A stretch of DNA of 64,000 bases from Sphingomonas mollis (GCF_016427505.1 NZ_JAELXS010000005.1:186001-250000), one strand, 5' to 3'. Positions 8,017 to 17,533 are shown, numbered from the stretch's first letter. A program made the numbers and translations. The notes: a model not told the origin generated them from the sequence alone.

Positions 8017-8343
8017 TCAGGCGTCGGATTTCTCCGCCCCGAACAACTCGGCTAGTTCGCCGCTCTCGTACATCTCCATCATAATGTCCGATCCGCCGAC
8101 GAACTCGCCATCGACATAGAGCTGCGGGATCGTCGGCCAGTCCGAAAAGGCCTTGATGCCCTGGCGTATGCCCTGATCCTGCAGCACGTCGACGCTTTCG
8201 AACTCCGCGCCCAAATGGTTCAGGATCGCCACCGCGCGGCTGGAAAAGCCGCATTGCGGGAACAGCGGGCTGCCCTTCATGAACAGCACGGCCCTGTTGG
8301 CTTTGACTACCGCATCGATGCGGGCATTGGCGTCGTCGGTCAT
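8017..8343 (-). CDS. grxD: Monothiol glutaredoxin, Grx4/GrxD family
   Basis: 108 aa from ATG 8343, preceded by AGGAAG. CGFS active site at residues 31-34 in FPQCGFSSRAV, then WPTIPQLYVDGEFVGGSDIM (cis-Pro and GSH-binding GGSD). CGFS glutaredoxins bridge a [2Fe-2S] cluster between dimers or with BolA proteins and deliver it to targets in Fe-S assembly and iron sensing. A BolA-family gene is directly upstream (8367-8597), the usual partner, 23 bp away. Identification firm. Confidence 0.96.
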   Translation of the reverse strand: MTDDANARIDAVVKANRAVLFMKGSPLFPQCGFSSRAVAILNHLGAEFESVDVLQDQGIRQGIKAFSDWPTIPQLYVDGEFVGGSDIMMEMYESGELAELFGAEKSDA

Positions 8344-8366
8344 GTCGTCTTCCTCAGGAAATCGGC

Positions 8367-8597
8367 TCAAGAAACGGCGGTGGTCAGCTGGAGCGCGTGC
8401 AGCACGCCCCCCATGCGTCCACCCAGTGCCGCATAGACCTTCTGGTGCTGGCGCACACGCGGCATCCCGGCAAAGCTGGGTGATACGACGCGCGCGGCAT
8501 AGTGATCGCCATCGCCGGCCAGATCGGTGATCTCCACCTCGGCATCGGGAATGGCAGCGCGGATCATCCGGGCGATTTCTTCGGCGGCCATCGGCAT
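8367..8597 (-). CDS. BolA family protein
   Basis: 76 aa. Short BolA fold: IARMIRAAIPDAEVEITDLAGDGDHYAARVVSPSF then RVRQHQKVYAALGGRMGGVLHALQL. The H-Q-x-VY and the GDGDHY loop are family marks, the latter holding the histidine and acidic residues that share a Fe-S cluster with CGFS glutaredoxins. Short length and the GDGDHY loop put it nearer the IbaG/BolA2 branch than E. coli BolA. It lies between the zeta inhibitor gene (4 bp upstream) and grxD, suggesting one transcript. Confidence 0.92.
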   Translation of the reverse strand: MPMAAEEIARMIRAAIPDAEVEITDLAGDGDHYAARVVSPSFAGMPRVRQHQKVYAALGGRMGGVLHALQLTTAVS

Positions 8598-8600
8598 CGC

Positions 8601-8939
8601 TTACTGCGCCTCCATCAACTGGCGGCGCGCCTCGATCAGCCGTTCCTCCAGCGCGCGGCGGACAATGCCCTCGTCGGTCTCGATCCCCGCCGCGGTCAGG
8701 TCGCCGACCAGCTTGCGGATCACGTCCTCGTCGCCCGATTCCTCAAAATCGGCCTGCACCACCGCCTTGGCATAGGCATCCGCCTCCGCCGGGGTCAGTT
8801 CCATCTGCACCGCCGCCCATTGGCCCAACAGCCGGTTGCGCCGCGCGGTGATGCGGAACGTCATCTCCTGATCGCGCGCATATTTCGCCTCGAACGCGCG
8901 TTCGCGATCGTCGAAACTGGTCATCGGCGGCTTCCCCAT
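8601..8939 (-). CDS. DUF1476 protein (F1-ATPase inhibitor zeta subunit-like)
   Basis: 112 aa, typical family length. TSFDDRERAFEAKYARDQEMTFRITARRNRLLGQWAA at residues 7-43 is the conserved N-terminal region known in Paracoccus zeta, whose N-terminal helix blocks rotation of the F1 ATPase; the C-terminal four-helix part has many acidic residues. GGAG lies 7 nt before the ATG at 8939. No ATP synthase genes are near; the neighbours are bolA and grxD. The family is confident; inhibitory activity in this organism is inference, since zeta potency differs among alphaproteobacteria. Confidence 0.88.
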   Translation of the reverse strand: MGKPPMTSFDDRERAFEAKYARDQEMTFRITARRNRLLGQWAAVQMELTPAEADAYAKAVVQADFEESGDEDVIRKLVGDLTAAGIETDEGIVRRALEERLIEARRQLMEAQ

Positions 8940-9100
8940 CGCATATCTCCGTCGAGATAGGCGCGCCGACGCCGTCGCGCAACGTGTCCGGCGCCGGTGC
9001 GCCGCGTTACGATGACCGCTGTCCTACAGCCGGTCGTTCCGGTATCCCCGTCCTGTTCTTTCGCATCGCCGGACCCGCTCCGGTATAATCCCCCGCGCAT

Positions 9101-9150
9101 GTACGCGCGTGATCGCGCGTGCGTGGAGAGTGTGACTTTAGCGACTTTCC
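9101..9150 (-). repeat. GGAAAGTC/AAAGTCACAC intergenic element, copy 1
   Basis: Read on the minus strand: GGAAAGTCGCTAAAGTCACA, then CTCTCC and an alternating CG-rich tail around CGCGCGATCACGCGCG. The same string of parts occurs at 56510-56572, and in related form at 36481-36534. It lies between the quinone oxidoreductase and zeta-inhibitor genes. Confidence 0.7.
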
Positions 9151-9167
9151 AGCCGGCCAAGGGTGTT

Positions 9168-9240
9168 GAGCCGTTCGTGCTGAGCGAAGTCGAAGCACCT
9201 TGTGGAAAGCTGGTCTTCGACGTCGCTCAGGCCAAACGGA
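9168..9240. repeat. Inverted-repeat element, family C
   Basis: Left arm GAGCCGTTCGTGCTGAGCGA (continues AGTCGAAGCACC), right arm GGTCTTCGACGTCGCTCAGG (continues CCAAACGGA), imperfect complements of about 30 bp separated by 12 bp. It lies 21 bp past the quinone oxidoreductase stop, where it could act as a transcript 3' hairpin on the minus strand. The 321-bp gap 8940-9260 holds this and the GGAAAGTC element, and no gene. Confidence 0.75.
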
Positions 9241-9260
9241 TATCGATAGGTGCGGTTGCG

Positions 9261-10256
9261 CTAAACCGTCACCACCAGCTTTCCGATCGCGCCGCGCGCC
9301 GCCATCGTCGCGATCGCCTCGCCACCGCGTGCCAGCGGAAAGCGCGCCGTTACCCGGGGCGCGATCGCGCCTTCCGCCCACAGCGCGAACAGCCGGTCGA
9401 TATGCGCCGCATTCGCCGCCGGATCGCGCGCCGCGAACGCACCCCAGAACACGCCGCACACGTCGCAGCTTTTCAGCAGCGTCAGGTTCAGCGGCAGTTT
9501 CGGAATACCGGCCGGAAAGCCGACCACCAGATAGCGGCCTTCCCAGCCGATCGACCTGAGCGCCGGTTCGGCATAATCGCCGCCGACCGGATCATAGATC
9601 ACGTCGAACCCGGCCTTGCCCCCCGCCGCCTTGAACCGGTCGGCCAGCGCCTTCGACTGATCCTTGTCGAACGGCGCCCGGCCATAGACGATCGTCTCGT
9701 CCGCCCCCGCCGCGCTCGCCGCCACCGCCTTCTCGTCCGACGACACCGCCGCGACGACCTGCGCCCCGAACGCCTTGCCCAGTTCGATCGCCGCCAGCCC
9801 GACGCCGCCCGCCGCGCCCAGCACCAGCAGGCGCTGCCCCGCCGCCAGCCGCCCGCGATCGAGCAGCGCATGGATAGTCGTCGCATAGGTCAGCAGCAAC
9901 GCCGCCCCCTCGGCGAAGTCACGCTCCGGCGGCAGGCGATACAGCCGCCCCGCCTCGACCGCGACCTTCTCGGCCAGCCCGCCATGACCGACCATGCCGA
10001 TCACCCGGTCGCCGACCTGCCAGCCGGTCACGTCCTCGCCGATCGCCTCGATCACCCCGGCGATCTCGCCGCCCGGCGCGAAGGGGCGTGGCGGTTTGAA
10101 CTGGTACTTGTCCTCGATGATGAGAACGTCCGGATAGTTGATCGCGCAGGCCTTCACCGCGACCAGCACCTGCCCCGCCGCGACCGGCGGATCGGGAACC
10201 TCGCTCAATTCCAGAAGATCAGGTCCGCCCGGCACCCTCGACAGCAACGCCTTCAT
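9261..10256 (-). CDS. Zinc-independent quinone oxidoreductase (NADPH:quinone reductase-like MDR)
   Basis: 331 aa. Medium-chain dehydrogenase fold: N-terminal GroES-like part ([34 protein letters not shown]) and a Rossmann part with [21 protein letters not shown] (about residues 145-165). The cysteine and histidine ligands of zinc dehydrogenases are absent, as in QOR enzymes, which reduce quinones or enones with NADPH. GAGGAG lies 10-15 nt before the ATG. The start overlaps the end of leuD by 38 bp, so it may ride on the leu operon. True substrate unknown. Confidence 0.9.
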   Translation of the reverse strand: MKALLSRVPGGPDLLELSEVPDPPVAAGQVLVAVKACAINYPDVLIIEDKYQFKPPRPFAPGGEIAGVIEAIGEDVTGWQVGDRVIGMVGHGGLAEKVAVEAGRLYRLPPERDFAEGAALLLTYATTIHALLDRGRLAAGQRLLVLGAAGGVGLAAIELGKAFGAQVVAAVSSDEKAVAASAAGADETIVYGRAPFDKDQSKALADRFKAAGGKAGFDVIYDPVGGDYAEPALRSIGWEGRYLVVGFPAGIPKLPLNLTLLKSCDVCGVFWGAFAARDPAANAAHIDRLFALWAEGAIAPRVTARFPLARGGEAIATMAARGAIGKLVVTV

Positions 10257-10848
10257 ATCCGCGCCTCTCCTCGATCCAGGGGCGATGTTCGGCCATCGCT
10301 CCCTCGAATTTCGAAATCGCGGTATCTCGCGCCAAGGTCAAGCCGATCTCGTCCAGCCCCTCCATCAGGCACTGGCGGCGGAACGGGTCAAGGTCGAACG
10401 GAAAGCGGTCCTGAAACGGCGTCGTTACCGTCATCGTCTCCAGATCGACCGTCACCGGCTGATCCTTCGCCACCTCGACCAGCCGGTCCACCGCGTCCTG
10501 CGGCAGCACGACCGGGACGATGCCGTTCTTGAAGGCATTGCCCGAAAAGATGTCGGAAAAACTCGGCGCGATCACCGCCCGCACGCCCATGTCCGCCAGC
10601 GCCCAGGCGGCATGTTCGCGGCTGGAACCGCAACCAAAATTATCGCCCGCGATCAGCACCGGCGACCCGGCATAGCGCGGATCGTCGAAGATATTGTCCG
10701 GCTGCGCCCGCACCGTCTCGAACGCCCCGCGACCGAGTCCCGTCCGCGAGATCGTCTTCAGCCAGTGGGCCGGGATGATGACGTCGGTGTCGACGTTCTT
10801 CGCCCCCCAGGGATAGGCGGTGCCGGTGACGACGGTGACCGGCTGCAT
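10219..10848 (-). CDS. leuD: 3-isopropylmalate dehydratase small subunit LeuD
   Basis: 209 aa. Forms with LeuC the isomerase converting 2- to 3-isopropylmalate in leucine synthesis. [14 protein letters not shown] at residues 18-31 and [17 protein letters not shown] near 68-84 are the swivelling-domain motifs that bind the substrate carboxylate. Start ATG 10848-10846 overlaps the stop of the small upstream ORF by one base (TGATG), so translation is coupled. No leuA or leuB in the window. Confidence 0.97.
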   Translation of the reverse strand: MQPVTVVTGTAYPWGAKNVDTDVIIPAHWLKTISRTGLGRGAFETVRAQPDNIFDDPRYAGSPVLIAGDNFGCGSSREHAAWALADMGVRAVIAPSFSDIFSGNAFKNGIVPVVLPQDAVDRLVEVAKDQPVTVDLETMTVTTPFQDRFPFDLDPFRRQCLMEGLDEIGLTLARDTAISKFEGAMAEHRPWIEERRGYEGVAVEGAGRT

Positions 10849-10952
10849 CAGCCCGCCCGAACCTGCGTCAGCGGCTTCGCCACCGTGGCGCTATAGGCCG
10901 CGAAGCCGCTCAGCACCGCACCGGCGATCAGCATCACCAAAACCTTCTTCAT
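10848..10952 (-). CDS. 34-aa ORF between leuC and leuD
   Basis: Encodes [20 protein letters not shown] followed by [14 protein letters not shown]: two lysines, a hydrophobic helix of about 18 residues and a short polar tail, as in a signal anchor or single-pass membrane peptide. The ATG overlaps the leuC stop (ATGA) and its TGA overlaps the leuD ATG (TGATG), so it is locked between the two genes without a spare base. That fit is the main evidence for translation. It may matter chiefly as a relay of ribosomes from leuC to leuD. No homologue is recognised. Confidence 0.6.
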   Translation of the reverse strand: MKKVLVMLIAGAVLSGFAAYSATVAKPLTQVRAG

Positions 10953-12388
10953 GACTTCGCTCCCATCAGATCGCGGACATCCGCCAGCCGTCCCGTCACC
11001 GCCGCCGCCGCCGCCATCGCCGGCGACAACAGATGCGTCCGCGCCCCCGGCCCCTGCCGGCCGACGAAGTTGCGGTTGGAGGTCGAGGCACAACGCTCGC
11101 CCGGCGGCACCTTGTCCGGGTTCATCGCCAGACACATCGAACAGCCCGGCTCGCGCCATTCGAACCCGGCGGTGGTGAAGATGCGATCGAGGCCCTCTGC
11201 CTCGGCCTGCCGCTTCACCAGCCCCGACCCCGGCACCACCATCGCCCGCACCCCGTCCGCGACGCGGCGACCATCGGCGACCGAGGCCGCCGCGCGCAGA
11301 TCCTCGATCCGGCTGTTGGTGCAACTGCCGATGAAGACATGGCCGATGTCCACGTCCTGCATCCGCGTGCCGGGCGTCAGGCCCATATAATCGAGCGACT
11401 TGCGCGCCGCCGCCCGCTTGGCGGGATCGGCGAAACTGTCCGGATCGGGCACCGAACCGGTGATCGGCACGACGTCTTCGGGACTCGTTCCCCAGGTCAG
11501 CGACGGCGCGATATCGCTGGCGTGCAGCGTCACCGTCCGGTCGTACACCGCGCACGGATCGCTCGGCAACGTCCGCCACCACGCCACCGCCCGGTCCCAG
11601 TCGGCGCCCGACGGCGCCATCGGTCGGCCCTTGATATAGGCGAACGTCGTCTCGTCCGGCGCGACGAGGCCGGCGCGCGCGCCCCCCTCGATCGACATGT
11701 TGGCGATCGTCAGCCGTCCTTCGACCGACAGGTTGCGGATCACCTCGCCGGTATATTCGACGACATAACCCGTACCGCCCGCCGCCCCGATCTTGCCGAT
11801 GATCGCCAGGATCACGTCCTTGGCCGACACACCGAAGCCCAGCGTGCCATCGACACGGATTTCCATCGTTTTTGACGGCGACAGCAGCAGCGTCTGCGTG
11901 GCGAGCACATGCTCGACCTCCGACGTGCCGATGCCGAACGCCAGCGCCCCCAGCGCGCCATGCGCCGACGTATGGCTGTCACCGCACACCAAGGTCGTTC
12001 CCGGCAGGGTGAAGCCCAGTTCCGGTCCGACGACATGGACGATGCCCTGCTCGACCGCGGTCGCATCGATGTAATCGACCCCGAACTCCGCCGTGTTGCG
12101 ACGAAGCGCGTCGAGCTGCGCCGCGCTTTCCTTGTCGGCGATCGGCAGCAGGCGGCCGGCGGCATCGACCCGCGGCGTCGTCGGCAGATTATGGTCCGGC
12201 ACCGCCAGCGTCAGCTCGGGCCGCCGCACGCGCCGGCCGGCGACGCGAAGCCCCTCGAATGCCTGCGGGCTGGTCACTTCATGGACGAGGTGGCGGTCGA
12301 TATAGATCAGGCACGTACCATCGTCGCGACGTTCGACGACATGGGCGTCCCAGATCTTCTCGTAAAGCGTTTGCGGACGGCTGGACAT
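10949..12388 (-). CDS. leuC: 3-isopropylmalate dehydratase large subunit LeuC
   Basis: 479 aa, full length. Aconitase-family catalytic subunit with three [4Fe-4S] ligands visible: C356 in FIGSCTNSR and C416/C419 in [39 protein letters not shown] near residue 134-160 is another signature. Product works with LeuD in the cytoplasm. First gene of leuC-orf34-leuD, followed by a quinone reductase gene that overlaps leuD. Confidence 0.98.
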   Translation of the reverse strand: MSSRPQTLYEKIWDAHVVERRDDGTCLIYIDRHLVHEVTSPQAFEGLRVAGRRVRRPELTLAVPDHNLPTTPRVDAAGRLLPIADKESAAQLDALRRNTAEFGVDYIDATAVEQGIVHVVGPELGFTLPGTTLVCGDSHTSAHGALGALAFGIGTSEVEHVLATQTLLLSPSKTMEIRVDGTLGFGVSAKDVILAIIGKIGAAGGTGYVVEYTGEVIRNLSVEGRLTIANMSIEGGARAGLVAPDETTFAYIKGRPMAPSGADWDRAVAWWRTLPSDPCAVYDRTVTLHASDIAPSLTWGTSPEDVVPITGSVPDPDSFADPAKRAAARKSLDYMGLTPGTRMQDVDIGHVFIGSCTNSRIEDLRAAASVADGRRVADGVRAMVVPGSGLVKRQAEAEGLDRIFTTAGFEWREPGCSMCLAMNPDKVPPGERCASTSNRNFVGRQGPGARTHLLSPAMAAAAAVTGRLADVRDLMGAKS

Positions 12389-12476
12389 GATCGCGCGCGT
12401 TAACCGAAAAGGCCCGCGAGGCCAAGGTCGGGCGCAATAACCTGTCCTCGGTCGTCGGGATCGGACGAATTCCTGC

Positions 12477-12482
12477 TATAAT
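12477..12482 (+). promoter_or_regulatory. Possible -10 box (TATAAT)
   Basis: A perfect TATAAT 68 bp before the GTG start of the response regulator gene. No convincing TTGACA is seen 16-18 bp upstream, so promoter type is uncertain. Confidence 0.35.
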
Positions 12483-12549
12483 GTACCGTGGCGGACCTTA
12501 TCGGGTGCAGCGACCGTTAGATGCTGATCCATGTTACCGGAGACGTCCT

Positions 12550-12900
12550 GTGTGCCACGTTCTGATTATCGAGGACGAGCCGCTGGTCGCGATGAACATC
12601 GAGATGATCCTCGCCGACGCCGGCGCCACGTCCTTCTCGTTCGCCGCGACCGAGGACGAGGCGGTGGAGATGGCGCATCAGCACCACCCCACCCTCATCA
12701 CATCGGACGTGAAGCTGGAGAATGGCTGCGGACCGGCGGCGGTGGCGCGCATTCTCGACGCGCTGGGGCCGACGCCGGTGATCTTCATCACCGCCAGTCC
12801 CGATGAATGCGATCCCTGTCACGCGTCCGCCAAGATACTGGTGAAGCCGGTGACGGACGATGCCGTCACACAGGCATTCCACCAGCTCGTCAGGCTTTAG
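12550..12900 (+). CDS. Single-domain response regulator
   Basis: 116 aa from GTG 12550, chosen because GGAGA sits 8 nt upstream and the product then starts directly at the receiver fold (CHVLIIEDEPLVAMNIEMIL). Receiver hallmarks: acidic pair E8/D9, phospho-acceptor D53 in LITSDVKLENG, Thr in IFITAS, and Lys in KILVKPV. There is no output domain, so it works by protein contact or as a phosphate sink, typical of alphaproteobacterial networks. No kinase is adjacent. Convergent with guaA, 10 bp apart. Confidence 0.85.
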   Translation: MCHVLIIEDEPLVAMNIEMILADAGATSFSFAATEDEAVEMAHQHHPTLITSDVKLENGCGPAAVARILDALGPTPVIFITASPDECDPCHASAKILVKPVTDDAVTQAFHQLVRL

Positions 12901-12910
12901 CCCCGACGTC

Positions 12911-14464
12911 TCATTCCCATTCGATCGTGCCGGGCGGCTTTGATGTGTAGTCATAGGTGACGCGGTTGATGCCGCGCACCTCGTTGATGATCCGCGTCGT
13001 GACGCGTGGCAGGAAATCGCCGGGGAACGAGAATGCCTGCGCGGTCATGCCATCGGTCGATGTCACCGCGCGCAGCGCCAGTACGTGATCATAGGTACGC
13101 GCATCGCCCATCACGCCGACGGTGCGGACGGGCAGCAGCACGGCGAACGCCTGCCAGATGGCATCGTACAGGCCGGCGCTGCGGATTTCCTCCAGATAGA
13201 TCGCATCCGCCTTGCGCAGGATGTCGCAGCGCTCGCGCGTCACCTCGCCGGGAATGCGGATCGCGAGGCCGGGTCCGGGGAAAGGATGGCGCCCGACGAA
13301 CACGTCCGGCAACCCCAGTTCGCGACCGAGCACGCGAACCTCGTCCTTGAACAGCTCGCGCAGCGGCTCGACGAGCTTCATGTTCATGCGTTCGGGCAGG
13401 CCGCCGACATTGTGGTGGCTCTTGATCGTCACCGATGGCCCGCCGGTGAAGCTGACGCTTTCGATCACGTCCGGATAGAGCGTCCCCTGCGCCAGGAACT
13501 CAGCGCCGCCGATCTTGTTCGCCTCCGCCTCGAACACGTCGATGAAGGTCTTGCCGATGAACTTGCGCTTGGCTTCCGGGTCGGTGACGCCGGCCAGGCC
13601 ATCCATGAACAGGTCCTGCGCCTGCACATGGACGAGCGGAATGTTGTAATGGCCGCGGAACAGTCCGACGACCTGCTCGGCCTCGCCCGCGCGCAGGATG
13701 CCGCCGTCGACGAACACGCAGGTCAGCTGATCGCCGATCGCCTCATGGATCAAGAGCGCCGCTACCGATGAGTCGACCCCGCCCGACAGGCCGCAGATGA
13801 CCTTTCCGACGCCGACCTGCGCGCGGATCTCGGCGATCTTGGCGGCGCGGAAGCCGGCCATGCTCCAGTCGCCGGGCAAACCGCAAACGTGGCGGACGAA
13901 ATTCGCGATCAGCTTTGACCCGTCCGGCGTGTGGACCACTTCCGGGTGGAACTGCATCGCATAGATACGCCGCGCCTCGTCGGCGATGATCGCGAAGGGC
14001 GCGCCGGGGCTGGAGGCGACGGGGTGGAAGCCGGGTGCGATCTCGGCGACGTGATCGCCGTGGCTCATCCACACCTGATGGCGCTCACCTTCTGTCCACA
14101 GACCGTCGAACAGCGCGCAGGTGGCGTCGACCGACACGAACGCCTCGCCGAACTCGCCGCCCATGCCCTTTTCGACCCGGCCGCCGAGCTGCTGCGTCAG
14201 CGCCTGCTGGCCATAACAGATGCCCAGCATCGGCAGGCCGCTGTTCAGGATCGTGTCGGGGATGCGCGGGCTGTGCTCGTCCAGCACCGATGCCGGGCCG
14301 CCGGACAGGATGATGCCGCGCGGCTGCATCCGGGCGAAGGCGTCGGCGGCGGACTGGAAGGGGGCGATCTCGCTATAGACGCCGGCCTCGCGCACGCGGC
14401 GGGCGATGAGCTGCGTCACCTGGCTGCCGAAATCGACGATGAGGATGCTGTCGGGGTGTTCCAT
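12911..14464 (-). CDS. guaA: GMP synthase (glutamine-hydrolysing) GuaA
   Basis: 517 aa from ATG 14464 ([19 protein letters not shown]); a longer reading to 14563 adds unrelated residues. Class I amidotransferase with nucleophile C83 in MLGICYGQQ and the His/Glu pair in MQFHPEV, then the ATP-pyrophosphatase loop [12 protein letters not shown] and the C-terminal dimerisation part ending [13 protein letters not shown]. Converts XMP to GMP in purine synthesis. guaB is not in the window. Confidence 0.98.
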   Translation of the reverse strand: MEHPDSILIVDFGSQVTQLIARRVREAGVYSEIAPFQSAADAFARMQPRGIILSGGPASVLDEHSPRIPDTILNSGLPMLGICYGQQALTQQLGGRVEKGMGGEFGEAFVSVDATCALFDGLWTEGERHQVWMSHGDHVAEIAPGFHPVASSPGAPFAIIADEARRIYAMQFHPEVVHTPDGSKLIANFVRHVCGLPGDWSMAGFRAAKIAEIRAQVGVGKVICGLSGGVDSSVAALLIHEAIGDQLTCVFVDGGILRAGEAEQVVGLFRGHYNIPLVHVQAQDLFMDGLAGVTDPEAKRKFIGKTFIDVFEAEANKIGGAEFLAQGTLYPDVIESVSFTGGPSVTIKSHHNVGGLPERMNMKLVEPLRELFKDEVRVLGRELGLPDVFVGRHPFPGPGLAIRIPGEVTRERCDILRKADAIYLEEIRSAGLYDAIWQAFAVLLPVRTVGVMGDARTYDHVLALRAVTSTDGMTAQAFSFPGDFLPRVTTRIINEVRGINRVTYDYTSKPPGTIEWE

Positions 14465-14491
14465 GGCGGGCCGATAGCGACATGTGGCCGA

Positions 14492-14531
14492 CAACGAAAG
14501 AGGCCGCGCTTCCGAATGGAAACGCGGCCTC
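14492..14531 (-). terminator. Likely intrinsic terminator after rplQ
   Basis: Arms GAGGCCGCG (14500-14508) and CGCGGCCTC (14523-14531) with a 14-nt loop; read on the minus strand the stem is followed by TTTCGTT. It lies 113 bp past the rplQ stop and so would end the alpha operon transcript before guaA. Confidence 0.6.
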
Positions 14532-14643
14532 CTGATATGGACGGGCCGACATGGCGAAGCCATGTCGTCGGACGGCGCCCTGGCGCCGCCGGCCGGCCGG
14601 ACATCGACCCCGATCAGCTTTCGCTATCCCGGGGATGTCCGGC

Positions 14644-15069
14644 TTACGCCGCCTCGTTGTAATCCTCGTCGTTGTTCATGACCGGACCCGAATCCTGACC
14701 CTTGGCCGAAACGTCACGATCGACGAACTCGATGATCGCCATCGGCGATGCATCGGACTGGCGCGGGCCGGCCTTGATGATGCGGGTGTAACCGCCGTTG
14801 CGATCGGCGTAGCGGGTGCCGATCACGTCGAACAGCTTGATGAGCTGCGCATCGTCCAGCAGGCGGGCATGGGCGAGACGACGGTTGGACAGGCCACCCT
14901 TCTTCGCCAGCGTCACCAGCTTCTCGACATACGGGCGAAGCTCCTTCGCCTTGGCGACGGTCGTGGTGATCTGCTCGTGCTTGATGAGCGCTGCCGCCAT
15001 GTTGCGGAACAGGGCGATACGATGGGCCGAAGTACGCTGTAGCTTACGGCCGCCGACACGATGACGCAT
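14644..15069 (-). CDS. rplQ: 50S ribosomal protein L17
   Basis: 141 aa from ATG 15069. [20 protein letters not shown] and [36 protein letters not shown] are diagnostic of bL17; the acidic tail with [10 protein letters not shown] is an alphaproteobacterial extension. Last gene of rpsM-rpsK-rpoA-rplQ, but separated from rpoA by an unusually long 292-bp gap. Confidence 0.98.
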   Translation of the reverse strand: MRHRVGGRKLQRTSAHRIALFRNMAAALIKHEQITTTVAKAKELRPYVEKLVTLAKKGGLSNRRLAHARLLDDAQLIKLFDVIGTRYADRNGGYTRIIKAGPRQSDASPMAIIEFVDRDVSAKGQDSGPVMNNDEDYNEAA

Positions 15070-15178
15070 GGGTAAATCCTTCTTCGTTCGATAAGGGGCC
15101 GTGTCACGGAACCCCAGAGCAGGCGGTGTGATCGGGCCACCGCCCATAGCCCATCCCGGCCGAAGCCGGGGAAATCGT

Positions 15179-15217
15179 GGAAAGTCACACCTCGGCGAGG
15201 GTGATGTGTGACTTTCC
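15179..15217. repeat. GGAAAGTCACAC inverted pair in the rpoA-rplQ gap
   Basis: GGAAAGTCACAC (15179-15190) faces GTGTGACTTTCC (15206-15217), a perfect 12-bp inverted pair separated by 15 bp. The half site is shared with the dispersed element at 9101, 36481 and 56510. Confidence 0.75.
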
Positions 15218-15332
15218 GGGGTGGCCGGACCCCGAAGCGGGGCCGCGGGCGAAGCCCGCGTCCTGACGTCGGACGGGTCGGTATCGCGGCATTGCCGCTT
15301 CCCCGCCCGCCGGCCGAGATAATCGCCGAGAC

Positions 15333-15356
15333 GGTGGATAGCGAACGCTATCCACC
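15333..15356. other. Perfect hairpin just past the rpoA stop
   Basis: GGTGGATAGCG and CGCTATCCACC form an 11-bp stem around two bases, 6 bp downstream of the rpoA stop codon (15362). No T run follows on the minus strand, so it is more likely an mRNA processing or stability structure than a terminator. Confidence 0.6.
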
Positions 15357-15361
15357 TGCGA

Positions 15362-16429
15362 TTACCCCATGATCTCCTGTTCCAGCTTCTTGGCCATCTC
15401 TTCGATGTTCTCGGGCGGCCAGCCGGGGATTTCCATGCCGAGGCGCAGGCCCATCGACGACAGCACTTCCTTGATTTCGTTCAGGGACTTGCGGCCGAAG
15501 TTCGGCGTGCGCAGCATTTCCGCCTCGGTCTTGCCGACCAGATCACCGATATAGATGATGTTGTCGTTCTTCAGGCAGTTGGCCGAGCGGACCGACAGTT
15601 CGAGCTCGTCGACCTTCTTGAGCAGGTAACGGTTGATCTGCTGGGTATCGCCAGCAGGCTCCGCACCACCGGCCGTCGGTGCCGCCGCCTGGCCGATCGG
15701 GGCCGAACGGGTCATCGACGAATCGTCGAAGTGGACGAACAGCGCCAGCTGGTCCTGAAGGATACGACCGGCATAGCCGACCGCGTCTTCCGGGGTTACG
15801 GTGCCGTCGGTCTCGATCGTCAGCGTCAGCTTGTCGTAATCCAGGTCCTGCCCGACGCGGGTCGGATCGACCTTGTACGACACCTGACGTACCGGCGAGT
15901 ACAGCGCATCGACGGGGATCAGCCCGATCGGTGCATCGGCCGGACGGTTGGCGGAGGCCGGGACATAGCCCTTACCGACGTCGGCGGTCAGCTCCATGTT
16001 GAGCGTCGCACCCTCGTCGAGATGGCAGATCACGAGGTCCTTGTTCATGACCTCGATATCGCCGGACACGGCGATGTCGCCTGCCTTCACCTCGCCGGGG
16101 CCGGTGGCCGACAGCTGGAGACGCTTGGGGCCTTCGCCCTGCATGCGGATGGCGATCTGCTTCACGTTCAGGACGATGTCCGTCACGTCCTCTCGGACGC
16201 CGGCGAGCGACGAGAACTCATGCAGCACGTTCTCGATCTTGATCGAGGTGACGGCAGCGCCCTGAAGCGACGAGAGCAGCACGCGGCGCAGCGCGTTGCC
16301 GAGCGTCAGGCCGAAACCGCGCTCCAGCGGCTCGGCGACGAACGTCGCCTTGCGCTTGCCATCGCCGCCCTTCTTTTCCAGGCCGCTCGGCTTTTTGAGT
16401 TCCTGCCAGTTCTTTGCATTGACAGCCAC
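15362..16429 (-). CDS. rpoA: DNA-directed RNA polymerase subunit alpha
   Basis: 355 aa from a GTG at 16429 with AGGGGA 5 nt upstream. N-terminal dimerisation domain ([36 protein letters not shown]) assembles the polymerase core; C-terminal domain ([42 protein letters not shown]) contacts UP elements and activators. Member of the alpha operon. Firm call. Confidence 0.98.
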   Translation of the reverse strand: MAVNAKNWQELKKPSGLEKKGGDGKRKATFVAEPLERGFGLTLGNALRRVLLSSLQGAAVTSIKIENVLHEFSSLAGVREDVTDIVLNVKQIAIRMQGEGPKRLQLSATGPGEVKAGDIAVSGDIEVMNKDLVICHLDEGATLNMELTADVGKGYVPASANRPADAPIGLIPVDALYSPVRQVSYKVDPTRVGQDLDYDKLTLTIETDGTVTPEDAVGYAGRILQDQLALFVHFDDSSMTRSAPIGQAAAPTAGGAEPAGDTQQINRYLLKKVDELELSVRSANCLKNDNIIYIGDLVGKTEAEMLRTPNFGRKSLNEIKEVLSSMGLRLGMEIPGWPPENIEEMAKKLEQEIMG

Positions 16430-16446
16430 GGGGTTCCCCTGGGTTG

Positions 16447-16530
16447 GAGGCGGTTGGGGAACCGCCTCGGTATAGAAGACGCCGACTCGTCAGTCGGCGC
16501 CTGAAAGATCGGGCGCCTGCCAGGCAGGCG
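16447..16530. other. Three hairpins between rpsK and rpoA
   Basis: Stems at 16447-16468 (GAGGCGGTT/AACCGCCTC), 16480-16499 (CGCCGACT/AGTCGGCG) and 16514-16530 (CGCCTGCC/GGCAGGCG, one-base centre) stand in a row in the 107-bp gap. None has a T tail. Confidence 0.65.
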
Positions 16531-16536
16531 ACCGAA

Positions 16537-16926
16537 TCAGACCCGGCGACGCTTCGACGGGCGCACACCGTTGTGCGGGATCGACGTCACGTCGCGGATC
16601 GACGTGATCTGGAAACCGACCGCCTGCAGCGCGCGAAGCGCCGACTCGCGGCCCGAACCCGGACCCTTGACCTCTACTTCGATGGTGCGGACGCCGTGCT
16701 CGGCGGCCTTCTTGCCAGCGTCTTCCGCTGCGACCTGTGCCGCATACGGGGTCGACTTGCGCGAACCCTTGAAGCCCATCGCACCGGCGGACGACCACGA
16801 AATGGCGTTGCCCTGCGCGTCGGTGATGGTGATCATGGTGTTGTTGAAGCTGGCGTTCACATGCGCGACGCCGGCGGTGATGTTCTTGCGCTCGCGACGG
16901 CGAATGCGCTGCGGTTCACGTGCCAT
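16537..16926 (-). CDS. rpsK: 30S ribosomal protein S11
   Basis: 129 aa, standard length. [49 protein letters not shown] and the C-terminal [18 protein letters not shown] are uS11 signatures; it binds the 30S platform near the Shine-Dalgarno helix. Between rpsM and rpoA, as in most bacteria. Confidence 0.98.
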   Translation of the reverse strand: MAREPQRIRRRERKNITAGVAHVNASFNNTMITITDAQGNAISWSSAGAMGFKGSRKSTPYAAQVAAEDAGKKAAEHGVRTIEVEVKGPGSGRESALRALQAVGFQITSIRDVTSIPHNGVRPSKRRRV

Positions 16927-17009
16927 ATGGTATTCCTGACCCTATCCTGAAAGGCCGGGGACGATCGGTTGCCGACCGGACCCCGACGAAAGAAGTGAGC
17001 GTGTGACGC

Positions 17010-17378
17010 TTACTTCTTCTTACCTGCGATCGGCTTCGCCTTGCCCTTGCGGGTGCGCGCATTGGTGTGCGTGCGCTGGCCGCGGACGGGAAGGCCACGA
17101 CGGTGGCGCAGGCCGCGATAGCAGGCGAGGTCCATCAGACGCTTGATGTTCATCGCCGTCGTGCGGCGCAGATCGCCCTCGACGCTGTAATCGGCATCGA
17201 TCGCTTCGCGGATCTGCAGCACTTCCTGATCGGTCAGGTCCTGCACGCGACGCTCCGGCGCGATCGCCAGCTTCTCGGTGATCTTCTTGGCATTGGCGGG
17301 GCCGATACCGTGGATATAGGTCAGCGCGATCACCACGCGCTTGTTGGTCGGGATGTTCACACCCGCGATACGTGCCAT
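17010..17378 (-). CDS. rpsM: 30S ribosomal protein S13
   Basis: 122 aa. [20 protein letters not shown] and [32 protein letters not shown] identify uS13, which contacts the 16S head and P-site tRNA. First gene of the alpha operon here; it is not preceded by secY/adk but by an 85-aa membrane-protein gene, so a local promoter is expected in 17379-17533 though none was obvious. rpsD is absent from the cluster. Confidence 0.98.
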   Translation of the reverse strand: MARIAGVNIPTNKRVVIALTYIHGIGPANAKKITEKLAIAPERRVQDLTDQEVLQIREAIDADYSVEGDLRRTTAMNIKRLMDLACYRGLRHRRGLPVRGQRTHTNARTRKGKAKPIAGKKK

Positions 17379-17533
17379 GTTCTTTTTCTCCTAGCTCCAC
17401 AGCGATCGGCATGGCAGCACGACCGCTATCTCGACGCGATAAGCCCGAACGCACGATTGCGACGTACGCCAAAAAGCGCCGCCGGAACCGGTGGATCGGG
17501 GTAAAGATCAGTTAAGCGCCGCGAAACGCCAAG

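Noticed and set aside
7901..8254. N-terminal extension of the 65-aa membrane protein
   Set aside because: This part is antisense-like overlap with the well supported glutaredoxin gene and shows no protein pattern.
8940..9000. Possible gene overlapping the start of the zeta-inhibitor gene in another frame
   Set aside because: Frame lacks a ribosome site and any recognisable pattern.
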